From contig OZ244979.1 in assembly GCA_965223095.1 (NCBI GenBank), positions 496,001 through 560,000 on the forward strand: a stretch of DNA of 64,000 bases. Reading direction: 5' to 3'. The stretch is from J054 sp965223095 (GTDB lineage Bacteria > Pseudomonadota > Gammaproteobacteria > Steroidobacterales > GCA-2729495). Both the position numbers and the translations under genes were made by a program. Positions within the stretch are counted from its first letter, which is position 1, and every line of letters begins with the position of its first letter. Positions 26,880 to 36,653 of this stretch are shown piece by piece. The notes beneath the pieces are model-generated. The model had not been told where the DNA came from. It did not search any database and saw nothing but the letters and a program-made list of their open reading frames with translations.

Positions 26880-27390
26880 ACTTGCAAACCTTTACTATTC
26901 TTAGTCAAAAACAATTGATCAAAACTTAGCTAGCCAATACAGCATTTGGTTTCGCCCTATTTCTTACAAATCAAGCATTGATTCACACCAGCGGTTGGGC
27001 GCAGCGTCGTAAAGCGCCCCAGAGACATATAGAAACAAATGCATTGATATCATTGCCTTCATTGAGGGAATAGCGTCGGCAATCCTCCAGGATAGCGATC
27101 CCGCTATCAAAAATGTTCAGTTACATCTTCATCTAGCGCAAAGAAACAAACTTGAACCCCAGGCACTCCATAGCCACTTCTTCGCATTCGCCAGTAGCAG
27201 AAACATCAATCAGTTCACCAAGCCCGTTGCCACAAAGTGTTTTAGCGAGGCATAGCAATGCAATATCAATATCAATCAAGGGGCGCTGCATTTTGGCAAA
27301 TACGGTCTTTTAGGTATCTTTTGTCAAGCCGGCTAGGTTTTTTGACCATATCACTTGGCATTACTTACCTGGCAGCGACGAATCCAATGC
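26880..27390. other. gene-free region
   Basis: About 510 bases between the end of the zinc-finger membrane protein gene and the start of the propeller gene. Short frames exist on both strands but none has a ribosome site or family likeness. A promoter for the propeller gene should lie near 26885-26950, where TTTTTGACT is seen on the minus strand. Confidence 0.35.
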
Positions 27391-28224
27391 CTATTGCAAA
27401 TCAAGCAATACAGAAAATGCAGTAAATTCGGAATTCGGGTCAAAGAGACCATTGCCTTCCAGAAGTAAGCCTAGCTCTTCCGATGTACTTTGCATTTTTT
27501 CTATGTGCGTTGCAGTTTTGGCGCCGGACAGTTCGGCCACCAAGTAAATAAGCTCTGCATCCGGTAGCTGCGGTGAAAAAATTATCCAGGCGATGTCCAG
27601 ATCATGAAATAGATCTTCGAGATCTTCTAATTCCCGGCTATTCAGCGCCAAGGTTGCCGGGCCGCTTTTTTCAAACACTGAACCTTGCGGCTCAACTAGG
27701 GGCAAAATATAACCACTTGCGCGTCCGCCATTCTTGGAAGAGTTTTCCTTTGGCTGCTCTACTGCGGACCTTAGGCTGGAAATATTACCGCCACAGGAGT
27801 AAACACTCTTATAGTTCGACAATTCACATATTTGCGACGTTGACTGCTGCGATAGCAGTATCACAGCAACCCCTAAAACCCCTACCACACTCGCAAGGTA
27901 AGGTGCTGTTCCCAATGAAGTCCATCTCGGTAGGCGCTCAGAGGCGGTAATTAATATCCTCCAAAAAACCCCACGTTTCGAATCTAAAACTCTATCGGCT
28001 TTTTCCTGCTGCAGACGATCATCGTTCTTGTTAGCCTGACTGGACAACACAAATTTTTGGCCACAGCTTAAGCAATCGGTATATTCGTACCCCCTAATAA
28101 GGTAGCTACTCCCATCTCTTTGCCGAATGAGCTGATCAGACACATTTCTAGCCAGCTCTCTGCTCTCGCAGATAGGGCATTGCAAGTCGGTACCTTTGTT
28201 TTTCGCCTCCATATTTAAGGCCAT
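27391..28224 (-). CDS. zinc-finger single-pass membrane protein, paralogue of the protein at 18375
   Basis: 277 residues. The cytosolic N-terminal part has a zinc ribbon (CPICES near 16 and CLSCGQ near 51), followed by one membrane helix (YLASVVGVLGVAVILLSQ, about 108-126) and an outer domain of ~150 residues. This outer domain shares with the protein at 18375 a conserved Cys pair (ICELSNYKSVYSCGG), PLVEPQGSVFEKSG, DIAWIIFS, and the ending FSVLLDLQ. It is the last gene of the TPR-CHAT operon and overlaps the previous gene. Inference: it is a substrate or sensor for the same signal as its paralogue. Confidence 0.65.
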   Translation of the reverse strand: MALNMEAKNKGTDLQCPICESRELARNVSDQLIRQRDGSSYLIRGYEYTDCLSCGQKFVLSSQANKNDDRLQQEKADRVLDSKRGVFWRILITASERLPRWTSLGTAPYLASVVGVLGVAVILLSQQSTSQICELSNYKSVYSCGGNISSLRSAVEQPKENSSKNGGRASGYILPLVEPQGSVFEKSGPATLALNSRELEDLEDLFHDLDIAWIIFSPQLPDAELIYLVAELSGAKTATHIEKMQSTSEELGLLLEGNGLFDPNSEFTAFSVLLDLQ

Positions 28225-28640
28225 GACTCAAGATGAAAGGAGGCTAAAAACAGGTTCGGACCGGCTGTAAGACGAAATTTTATGTACAGCCTATCAGGCG
28301 AATTCTGCGCAGGATGCTTATATTGCGTAACGTATGCGTCATATTTCAGTTCGCGCTGTCCTCGCCCTGAACTATTCGGATATGTATATGCCCGATAGAA
28401 ATCGCACCTTCTTAAGCCTGACAAGCACAGCGCTATATCATCCATACTATAGTCAAGCGATTGTCTGTCATTGTCAGCCTTTAAATTTTCAATATTCAGA
28501 CGTCTATCATCGATCTCACCTCCACTATTGAAAACCACTCCTCTGATGCTATCCAGACAAAAATGCGGCTCGGTTCCAACCGGTACAGGTGACATAAAGT
28601 CTAATCGAATATTTGGCCGCAAACAGGCTGTCGTAAACAT
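28215..28640 (-). CDS. small unknown protein after TPR-CHAT
   Basis: 141 residues from ATG 28640, chosen because it starts 12 nt past the TPR-CHAT stop; a longer frame begins at 28703 and would overlap it. There is no clear signal peptide in the shorter form. Features are FCLDSIRGVVFNSGGEIDD, a mid Cys pair (ALCLSGLRRCDFYRAY) and a beta-rich C-terminus (YIKFRLTAGPNLFLASFHLE). I recognise no family. Being directly next to a CHAT peptidase gene, it could be its substrate or inhibitor; that is inference only. Confidence 0.55.
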   Translation of the reverse strand: MFTTACLRPNIRLDFMSPVPVGTEPHFCLDSIRGVVFNSGGEIDDRRLNIENLKADNDRQSLDYSMDDIALCLSGLRRCDFYRAYTYPNSSGRGQRELKYDAYVTQYKHPAQNSPDRLYIKFRLTAGPNLFLASFHLESWP

Positions 28641-28651
28641 CGTCGGCTCAA

Positions 28652-31600
28652 TTATATCTGTCCAAGTAAAACAAAAGGCGCCCAGTGATACGGGTCGCTC
28701 CAATCACAAGTTTTTGTTGCGCCCTCATACTGTTTGCAATCAACCATTTTTGAAATAAAATCCGACTTTGCAGCTTGAAGCGCCGCTCCAGCAGACAACC
28801 CCTCCGCCAGATATTGATAAAAGCGTGCCGAGAATACTGAAGTTGAGCGATCACTAACCGCCCAAAGCGTTGCGATTACAGAGCCCACCCGACCCATTCC
28901 AATAAAGGTATCGGCAAGGCCATCGATGCTAGCAGTGTTAATTCCTACCGATTCCGATTGACTGCCGGGGGTAGCGGTATCGCACGCAGCGAGAAATGCC
29001 AAGCGAATGTCCTCGCCCACGTACACACCACTATTAAACCCATCTGCGATCTGGCCCACAGTAAGCTCCTCGTCGTCATTGGGCCCGCCCAGGTACAGAG
29101 TTGAAGCATTGATATTCATTCGATTTACGAAATGCGACGCAACATGTAGATAGGGGCTGCCGGAATTTATAGCGCCCTTAAACGATGTCCTCGTCAAGTC
29201 ACGGTTCATAATTGCGACACCAGGCAATATGCCTTCGTCATTTTCCTGTGTTCTATCGCGCACAATGACATCAATCTCATTCTCAACCCAGCGCAAAGGC
29301 TCTAGTCGCGCGGCTTTACGTTTCGGGTTAACCACCTCACTCAGCCCTAATGCAACTATGCAATCTTCTTTACCTTCTTTCGCATCGAAAACTATTGAGT
29401 CGCAGGGAGCGTCGTTTCTGGCGACAACCGGGCTATTTACGTGGTATTTCGGGATCCGAACGACTTTAAAACGATCACCTAAATAGCTGTCTCCATCGAA
29501 AAGTGTGCTCATAGGTATCATTTGCAGTGGGTTATTGAGCACAAACACCAAGTATTCTGGGTTTTCATACTCAAACAAAGGTTCCAGCGGAGCCAATAAG
29601 CTGTCGTACAATTCGTTGGCAAGTCTTTTTAGTTGTTCGCGCTCCTGGGGCAATGCCTGCACAGCGCGCGACCTGTTTTTTAAGAGCCGCCGATACTCGA
29701 AAATTTTTGCCTCCAGCACTTCCCTTTTTACGCGACTCAGAAAGCTGGTCCCAGCGTTTGGACTATTGGGCCCAACCGCAAAGATCACAACCTCATCGTC
29801 CTGGAAAGCGAAACGTACACCCAGAGCTGTTTTCCCCTTGGTTGCAAGCAATAAATCGACAAAGGTTTTGGTGTTACCAATTCTGTTAAGCGATTGACTC
29901 TTTACAGATGCCTGAAAAGACGCTCTAAATGCGTCACCGTCTTTTCTTAATTGCTCAAGCTTTCTCACTTTATCAGCTATTTTCTGCTGGCCCGGTGTCG
30001 AGGTATCGCGCGCTCTGGTTAATTTGCGCAACTCTGATTGAATTTTATAGACTTCTGCCGAGTGCTCATTAAAAGCATCGAGCACCTCTTTTTCTGTCGG
30101 CGAATATTCAAGATTTCTATTCTGACTGACGGATCTCAGTTGGTAGTCTGACACCTCCCGCTCTTTCAAGAGATCCATGATTTGCTCTGCCTCATAGAAC
30201 CTTTTTGCCTTTAGCAACCAGGCCGCCAAATTCTCATAGTAAGTACGCGTGTCTTCCTGATACATGTCTATTGATGACTTGCCGAGTTCGGCCACTTGAC
30301 GCTTCATACTATGAACTCGGTCAACTGCCTTTTTGGCTAAAGCAATCGCGAATTCTCTGTCTGAACCCAAATTCCTGTTATAAAGAAACCTAGCGTAGCT
30401 AAACTCTGTACTGGCCTTTTGGCCTTCATTTCCCTCGTAACCCAGACCCAATGCAGAAACAAAGCTGCTGTCTGCCTCTGCGCTTAACCCCTTAGTCGCC
30501 TGTAACTTGCCCAGCGCGGTATAGGCTTCTGCCAGTTGCGCCAGGTCCGGAATTTGCAGTGATTCATTGAGCTCGATTGAAGTTTCGAAATTATATAGCG
30601 CAGCCTTAAATCGCCTCAGCCCAGTATTCAGTTGCCCCATAAGGAACATTTTTGAAGCCTGACTCCGAGTGCTGTCGCCCACGAAGAGACTATCCATGAT
30701 ATCGATGGATCCCTGTATAAATTTTTTTGCTTTCTTAAAATCCCTAATTTCTAAGCTAACAATACCTGCATCTCTTAGGAGACTGGCGCCAAGCGTTGCG
30801 CTTAAACCATCAACAGCATCTAGGGCCTCTGCCGCACTTGAAAGATACTCTATCGCACCTTTCCGGTTGCCAACTGAATGCTCCAGCGTCGCCAGTGTAT
30901 TTAGTATTTCCGCCCGAGACTCTGATACTTCTTCGGTTGCCTCGTACTTATTGAATTCCACAAGCAGCCGTTCCAATGTTGATTTAGCGTCGTAAAACTC
31001 CCCTTGGATAAGCTTCGAGTTTGCTAATACTCGATAACAGACGTAACTGTCCAGAATGTCCGCACCGCTTGTGGAGACATAATGACTTAGAGCGTTTTCC
31101 GAAACGGTGATCGCCAGACTATGCTGCCCAGTAGCAGCCAGTGACTCCGCGTACGAACACTGGATATCAATCTTTTCAGCAGGCTCAATAGCGTTGCCTA
31201 ACTTATCCGCAGCAACAAGCTCTGTGGCTAAGCTTTGATAGTCAATAGCGTCTGCTAAATTGTCAAAATTTGCCAACACACGCCCGATGGTTGAGTTAAG
31301 TATCGCATTGATATAAACCCAGCTATCATGCTCGCGTTCTAAGTCAATATGAGGAAGATTATTTAACAGCGATTCCCTCGAATACAAACTGAGGGCACTA
31401 TCCAGGTATCGCTTACCGCTATCGATATCGCCACGAAAAACCCTTAGTAAGCCTAAGACCAGGTCTTTCACCGCAAGAGAAAAGTAGCGACTATCCACAT
31501 CTACTTGCTTAGATACTCTTTCTAATTCTTCCGTATACGCAATTACCTGCCTTTCCACGTTTTCGTCTATATGCTGGTGTTCGTCCTGCGCAACGCCTAC

Positions 31601-33640
31601 CGCAACCAATGGTAAAATCTGCAATATTTCCGACTGAACTCGGTGGGGCGAAGGATTAACTCTATATGACAGCTCTAGTGCTTTTTCCAACCTTTCTTTT
31701 GCTGCTTGATATCGATCCATCTCATTTAAAAGAGATCCTAGGCGGTAGTTAGCCTGCACTACCTCAATTGTTTTGGCTCCCGTAGCCTCCAGACAAATAA
31801 TCTGCCTCTCTAGTGTTTCTGCCTGCCCTTCAAAGTCTTCCTCCGCTTCCAGCACGTCAGCCAACTGGCTGATAAATTCTAACGCGCCAGAATAGGAACA
31901 GCGGAAAATCCTTCCCCAGGTCTTATCAGCCACCTTTTTAGCGAGCTGCCAATCAGCACCATTACTCGTCTCTTCGCGCACTTCTGACTTTTCAAGTTGA
32001 TAAGCCTCCAGTATCGCCAACCCGTATCTGGGATGCTCCTCGCCATATTTCTCGAGCACACCCTGGATTCTTGTGTTCATATTTTCAAGCTGACAAGCAC
32101 GGTCTTCGAGACGGACACAGAGTTCTTGTTCCAGCTCAACTAACCGCAGAATCTGGTGATGACCTACAGCCATGAGTGGCCCACCGCCCTCGAACGCAAT
32201 TGCCAACTGCGCTCTCGCAGCCTCGAGCTGATCTTGCTTTAGGTATTCATTAGCGATATTGCTCATCCTATTGAACATGGCGGGATGATTGAAGGGATAT
32301 AGCCGACGAAGCATTTCCAATGATTGCTTGTACAACACTAGCGCCTCTTCTGACTTATCGGCCCTGGCTAAGGCGACCGCAAGATAATTCATTGCATTCG
32401 CTATATCGATGTGATCCTGTTCTTGATAGACCTCCTGATAGGTCGCCAATACTTGCCGCAGAAGTTCAACACCTTCTTCTGGGGACGTATTCGGTGTAAA
32501 GAGGTACAGGTCTAGCATAGCGTCTGCTAGTTTCTTTTTGTAATTAGGAAAGTACTGTCTGACAACAAGAGTTTCAGTTTCACCAAACAATCGTTGAACG
32601 TCAATCTCATTGCCAAGCTCAGGTAGCTTTAGTGAAGGCAATACTTCTCGACTTATATAGTTCTTTCCTTCCGTCAGGAGCTCATACTTGACAACGATCG
32701 CTTCCAACAGCACACGAACAGTCGCAGCCTGATCAAATTCAATCAGGCTGTTTCTTGCTAAGAAATACAGCGAGTGTTCTAGTGCCTTTCTGTCACTGCG
32801 CCGCAAAGCGGACCAAACCTGAAATTGCGATGCTTGGAAAGACTCTTTATCAGATTTGGACATTTTACCAAGCAATTTCGACAACTCATCGTGTTGCCAA
32901 GGATATGCAGCACAATGGATCTCTAATGCGTTTTGCATGTATGAATAGGACGTTTCATAACGATCTCGATCTCTAGCCATGCTCGCCATGTCAATTAATA
33001 GCCTGATACTAACGTCAGCTACGTCTGTTCCTTCGACGTCTCTAAATTTATTAACGTTGTCAAGTGCTAAATCATAAGAAAACTCTGCGTTCTCAAAATC
33101 ACCCTGCGCCCGATACACATTGCCATAAGCGCGCAACAGCAATGCTTCTCCGAATTCACTCCCGCCCGTGTTACGGTATCCTGACAGCGCAGATTCGATT
33201 GCTTCACGTGCTGACTTCAGATCTTGCTTTTCAAGGGCACTGTCAGCCATTGCAAGTAGCACTTGTGTAGCTCCATCTAAATGCCGAGCTGCAAGCCATT
33301 CCATTGAACGTTTTTCTACTGTTTCCTCCCAGCCTGCTTCACGGGGAACTCGATTTGCATGCTTACTTCGCCAGGCCGCAACATCAGCTAACATTCGATC
33401 GATATATCGCGATTTTGTGCGTGGCGAAGCATCAAAACTGATAGCCTTGAAATCAGCCATTGCCGGCGTAAGGCAAGCATCCGGCAAGATTGAATTTGAG
33501 CTTGCAGCAGATTTGCCAACGGTTGCGCAACCAGTCACAGACAAACCGCACAACACCAGAATTTTTACAGTGGCCAGGTTTAGCCAATATGTTGGATGGC
33601 TTCTATTCACCCCCGCCTCCGCCGTCTCCACTTGCTTCAA
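28652..33640 (-). CDS. giant TPR-CHAT lipoprotein (caspase-like protease)
   Basis: 1662 residues. A lipoprotein signal (KILVLCGLSVTGCATVG) places it in the envelope, with no Asp after the lipid Cys, so outer-membrane sorting is likely. Residues ~120-1140 are tandem TPR-like helices (for example AREAIESALSGYRNTGG, ALVLYKQSLEMLRRLYPF). The C-terminal CHAT domain (about 1350-1662) keeps the catalytic pair: His in LHVASHF (about 1503) and Cys in FLAACDTA (about 1553), and ends HWAPFVLLGQI. CHAT proteases are caspase-like and often act in defence or signalling, usually in the cytosol; an envelope lipoprotein form is less usual. It is the third gene of the 35.9-27.4 kb operon. Confidence 0.9.
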   Translation of the reverse strand: MKQVETAEAGVNRSHPTYWLNLATVKILVLCGLSVTGCATVGKSAASSNSILPDACLTPAMADFKAISFDASPRTKSRYIDRMLADVAAWRSKHANRVPREAGWEETVEKRSMEWLAARHLDGATQVLLAMADSALEKQDLKSAREAIESALSGYRNTGGSEFGEALLLRAYGNVYRAQGDFENAEFSYDLALDNVNKFRDVEGTDVADVSIRLLIDMASMARDRDRYETSYSYMQNALEIHCAAYPWQHDELSKLLGKMSKSDKESFQASQFQVWSALRRSDRKALEHSLYFLARNSLIEFDQAATVRVLLEAIVVKYELLTEGKNYISREVLPSLKLPELGNEIDVQRLFGETETLVVRQYFPNYKKKLADAMLDLYLFTPNTSPEEGVELLRQVLATYQEVYQEQDHIDIANAMNYLAVALARADKSEEALVLYKQSLEMLRRLYPFNHPAMFNRMSNIANEYLKQDQLEAARAQLAIAFEGGGPLMAVGHHQILRLVELEQELCVRLEDRACQLENMNTRIQGVLEKYGEEHPRYGLAILEAYQLEKSEVREETSNGADWQLAKKVADKTWGRIFRCSYSGALEFISQLADVLEAEEDFEGQAETLERQIICLEATGAKTIEVVQANYRLGSLLNEMDRYQAAKERLEKALELSYRVNPSPHRVQSEILQILPLVAVGVAQDEHQHIDENVERQVIAYTEELERVSKQVDVDSRYFSLAVKDLVLGLLRVFRGDIDSGKRYLDSALSLYSRESLLNNLPHIDLEREHDSWVYINAILNSTIGRVLANFDNLADAIDYQSLATELVAADKLGNAIEPAEKIDIQCSYAESLAATGQHSLAITVSENALSHYVSTSGADILDSYVCYRVLANSKLIQGEFYDAKSTLERLLVEFNKYEATEEVSESRAEILNTLATLEHSVGNRKGAIEYLSSAAEALDAVDGLSATLGASLLRDAGIVSLEIRDFKKAKKFIQGSIDIMDSLFVGDSTRSQASKMFLMGQLNTGLRRFKAALYNFETSIELNESLQIPDLAQLAEAYTALGKLQATKGLSAEADSSFVSALGLGYEGNEGQKASTEFSYARFLYNRNLGSDREFAIALAKKAVDRVHSMKRQVAELGKSSIDMYQEDTRTYYENLAAWLLKAKRFYEAEQIMDLLKEREVSDYQLRSVSQNRNLEYSPTEKEVLDAFNEHSAEVYKIQSELRKLTRARDTSTPGQQKIADKVRKLEQLRKDGDAFRASFQASVKSQSLNRIGNTKTFVDLLLATKGKTALGVRFAFQDDEVVIFAVGPNSPNAGTSFLSRVKREVLEAKIFEYRRLLKNRSRAVQALPQEREQLKRLANELYDSLLAPLEPLFEYENPEYLVFVLNNPLQMIPMSTLFDGDSYLGDRFKVVRIPKYHVNSPVVARNDAPCDSIVFDAKEGKEDCIVALGLSEVVNPKRKAARLEPLRWVENEIDVIVRDRTQENDEGILPGVAIMNRDLTRTSFKGAINSGSPYLHVASHFVNRMNINASTLYLGGPNDDEELTVGQIADGFNSGVYVGEDIRLAFLAACDTATPGSQSESVGINTASIDGLADTFIGMGRVGSVIATLWAVSDRSTSVFSARFYQYLAEGLSAGAALQAAKSDFISKMVDCKQYEGATKTCDWSDPYHWAPFVLLGQI

Positions 33641-34514
33641 CGCTACTTTCGGAATGACCGGAATCGATCACTGGATCAGAATCTTCATTGATTGCGCTGT
33701 CGATGCCGCCAGACTCCGATTCTATAGCAATGTCATCACCCCATTCATTTTCTATCTGCTCAGGAGCTATCTCCGACAGATAAGCATCACCACCTTCGAC
33801 ACTCATATACTCGTTGCCCGGAACCGACCAGTCTTGCTCCGGGTCATGACCCGGCTCGGCTAAAGGAGACGAGAAAGACCAATCCAGTTGAGAGTTAAGA
33901 CCATGCTCAGCCGACGATGCTGAGAACACAGAATCAGGATTAAACGACCCGTCCTGCTCAGGATCATGACCCGGCTCAGCTGATGGAGAGGGAATAGCCC
34001 AATCTAGATTGGAATCAGGGCCATGCTCTACCGGGGAAGACGGATACGACCAATCTAAATCAGTGGAACCGCGTTCCGACTGCGACTCAACTGCATCAGT
34101 GGTAGGCGCATTGTCGTCTTGCCTGTCCATCAACGATCGTACTCCGTCGACTCCTAGCGCCGCTGCAAGCGCTATTGTGACTGATGCGCTCCCCACAGCA
34201 TCAGACACCCCATCAAGTGATGGAGTTTCGTTTTGAGACCTTTGAGATTCAACAGTTTCACTGATTTTAGGTTCCTGGCTATAGGTCTCCATTGCCTGTG
34301 GGTCCACTATAGGATAGCCCGATACTCCGGGATGCTCGGCGTGATCTGAAAAAGCAGAAAAAAGCTTCTCTGCGCCACTCTCCTCTAAAGCACGGTGGGT
34401 CATATCTGCATAGTCCTCAAGCGCAGCCAGCCTTTCCTCACGGCGGACTTCCACTTCAGAACTAAGTTCGCCAATGCTCTCAAAGTCTTGCCTGTCTTGC
34501 TGCTGTTTTTTCAT
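33603..34514 (-). CDS. acidic repeat protein, unknown
   Basis: 303 residues, strongly acidic and low-complexity, without a signal peptide. The second half has tandem units of about 20-25 residues built on LDWS, EHG and AEPGHDPEQDWS; the DNA repeats are still nearly identical, so they are recent. A short hydrophobic stretch (ASVTIALAAALGVDGV) is too weak to be a sure membrane helix. The tail is GDGGGGGE. The stop overlaps the TPR-CHAT start by 38 nt. It looks like a disordered linker, or a substrate or binding partner of the CHAT protein. No family recognised. Confidence 0.6.
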   Translation of the reverse strand: MKKQQQDRQDFESIGELSSEVEVRREERLAALEDYADMTHRALEESGAEKLFSAFSDHAEHPGVSGYPIVDPQAMETYSQEPKISETVESQRSQNETPSLDGVSDAVGSASVTIALAAALGVDGVRSLMDRQDDNAPTTDAVESQSERGSTDLDWSYPSSPVEHGPDSNLDWAIPSPSAEPGHDPEQDGSFNPDSVFSASSAEHGLNSQLDWSFSSPLAEPGHDPEQDWSVPGNEYMSVEGGDAYLSEIAPEQIENEWGDDIAIESESGGIDSAINEDSDPVIDSGHSESSVEASGDGGGGGE

Positions 34515-34562
34515 ACGCTCATTCCTGTCAGTTGATTGCGCAGACTAGCTTATTTGTTATTG

Positions 34563-35861
34563 TTAATTTGCCAAGCGAATAGGCGCGTACTCAGACTGAA
34601 TTGATGACTGAGGGTCCATCAGGCCTGCACGAATTTTATACAGGTTGATTTGTTCGGTTGCGTGCTGCAACAAATCCTTTTCTTTGGCGCACACTAGCAT
34701 ATCGACGATATTTTCATCCAGCCCCTCCCCGTCCAAATAGAGATAGTCCTGAATAGAACGCTCGCCGCGTTCAACAAGCTGTGTGTCTATTTTTAGATCA
34801 ACTCGCGGATCGATATGGTCGACCTTTACCAACAGACTGGCCAGGTTCCCTGAGCCCGGAATCGGGTGAAGGTGTCGGTATTTATCAATGACCTCGGCAG
34901 ACTGGTCATAGATGTATCGCTGTAGCTGGACGCGCAGCGCGTGCGCCTCTGCAATGTAGCGAGGCTCGCGGATTTGATCCAGCATGAGCTGCAATGTGCG
35001 AAGCTGGCTAATCTCAATGTAACAGGAGGAGTGGTCACCGCCTGAATTAAAAAAAGAAACAACATCTTGGGTGATTTGCTCTGATCGGAATTCAATCAAA
35101 TTGGCCAGCAAATCACTATCTATTTTCCCGCTTTTGATTGGCGACCAGGTGAACTCACTAAATTGAACGCTCCAGCTTACATAAACATCGAGCATGTTTA
35201 CTTTTATTGGCTGCATTGGCTGCCAGCCTGAGTTCACACCCTCCCGAAAAGTTAAATAACGAAATTTTGGATTCGGGGACCAGGGCTCTTCTTCGTTTTG
35301 AACTACGCGATCTACTGCGCCACGTGAATTAACTTCATACACAACCTGTTCTGGTGAATAACTAACCGGGCTGTCATCTTCAAATCGCAATATTACCGGC
35401 AGATTTTCTCGGAGTATTCGCATGGGTTCAGGCCATGGCTGCAGATAGCCGAACCCTAAGGCGGTCAGCCAAGAAAAAAGCACGAAAGGCTTGGCAGGCC
35501 ATTCCGTTATGCTGGCAGTGGAAAAAACCACGCAAACCAGAACGAAACAAATGCCGATGAGTGTTGCAGCGCGCGTGTATTTTCGTGCAGTGTGTGCCCG
35601 TTGCAGCACATCAGGGTCGTAAAAAATTGCGAAACGCCCGTACGCTGCCTCCAAAATGCATTGCGCGGGCGACAAACAGACTGCCATTGATAACAACATA
35701 CCGACGTATGGCGTGAATACACTCGTTGCGAAGTGTTGCTCGAGAAGCGGGCTGTAGATCGCTGGGACGCCGAAAACGTACACACATACTACGTCTACAC
35801 AACCCGCTAATGACATCGCGACCAACATCGCGCCCAAGAATTCTTCAAATTTTGTTTTCAT
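34563..35861 (-). CDS. membrane protein, unknown, first gene of the TPR-CHAT operon
   Basis: 432 residues with four hydrophobic segments in the first 150 (LGAMLVAMSLAGCVDVVCVY, VGMLLSMAVCLSPA, ATLIGICFVLVCVVFSTASI, FVLFSWLTALGFGYL), then a soluble domain of ~280 residues with WSPNPKFRYLTFREG and a helical C-terminus. Its ATG is preceded by a fair sigma70 promoter: TTGACA about 60 bases upstream and the shared 13-base motif. A damaged copy of its 5' end lies just upstream (35951-36243). No family recognised. Confidence 0.65.
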   Translation of the reverse strand: MKTKFEEFLGAMLVAMSLAGCVDVVCVYVFGVPAIYSPLLEQHFATSVFTPYVGMLLSMAVCLSPAQCILEAAYGRFAIFYDPDVLQRAHTARKYTRAATLIGICFVLVCVVFSTASITEWPAKPFVLFSWLTALGFGYLQPWPEPMRILRENLPVILRFEDDSPVSYSPEQVVYEVNSRGAVDRVVQNEEEPWSPNPKFRYLTFREGVNSGWQPMQPIKVNMLDVYVSWSVQFSEFTWSPIKSGKIDSDLLANLIEFRSEQITQDVVSFFNSGGDHSSCYIEISQLRTLQLMLDQIREPRYIAEAHALRVQLQRYIYDQSAEVIDKYRHLHPIPGSGNLASLLVKVDHIDPRVDLKIDTQLVERGERSIQDYLYLDGEGLDENIVDMLVCAKEKDLLQHATEQINLYKIRAGLMDPQSSIQSEYAPIRLAN

Positions 35862-35891
35862 ATTTTTTCAATCGATTCGCCACCCTTAACT

Positions 35892-35904
35892 ACCTAAACG
35901 GCTT
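35892..35904 (-). promoter_or_regulatory. 13-bp motif AAGCCGTTTAGGT and sigma70-like -35
   Basis: On the minus strand TTGACA (about 35917-35922) is followed after about 18 bases by TTTAGG within the 13-mer AAGCCGTTTAGGT. The same 13-mer stands before ATG 24909. Together they could form a promoter with a shared operator for the two island operons. Confidence 0.4.
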
Positions 35905-35950
35905 TTCGTAGCGCAATGTCAAAAACTCTTTGAGAAACAGCCTTAACATA

Positions 35951-36243
35951 CTGACATTGACACCAACATCCCGACGTATGGTGTAAAAAACTCATTGCGA
36001 GGCATTGCTCGAAAAGCGGGTTGCAGATTGCACGGATGCCAAAATATAGACACAAATCACGTCTAAGCATCCTGCTGGCGACATCGCAGCCAGCATCACA
36101 ACCAAGAATTCATCAAATTCCGTTCTCATATTTTTTTAAACCGATTGGCCGGATACGACGCGAAATATCAGGCATGCTGTTTCGATACCACTAATAACAT
36201 AAAGGGTATTTCGGGCGGTAATGTCAGGATTTCTTTCGAAAAC
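35951..36243 (-). pseudogene. decayed duplicate of the 5' end of the 34563-35861 gene
   Basis: Bases 35951-36129 align with 35681-35861, the first ~60 codons of the membrane-protein gene (for example CCGACGTATGG, AGAATTCNTCAAATT and CATATTTTTT in common), with many substitutions and a net 2-base length change that shifts the frame. The likeness continues into the promoter region to about 36243. It is a non-functional remnant of a tandem duplication. Confidence 0.75.
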
Positions 36244-36653
36244 AGTTTTTTCCAAAAATTTGGCTAGTCGGTGCTACGTAGGCTAGATTTGTGCTGTTTT
36301 TTGACATTTCGACCATTAAAAGCGTTTGGGTAAATACAGAGTGGAATTTCTGGCCGATAGCAAAGTGATAACAATCAGTAGCGCCCAACCAGAGTCTGAC
36401 AAACCCGTTCAGATTGAGGTTGCTGTAACTCAGAAAGCCCGATTTTTGCCGCTGCCTAATCAACGTACAGGCGGCCGGTAGGATGCGGCCTATAGAAGCC
36501 CGTGCTCGCCGGCTGAATGACTTTTTATGGAGTTTTGGAACGCCTTTAAGGACTGCTTGCAGTGCCAGCCCTATACCGACCGGCATGTCACGACTCGAGA
36601 TGATCTCTCTATTTTTTATTTCCCGGAATTTGCGGCACGAGAATAAAACCTCA

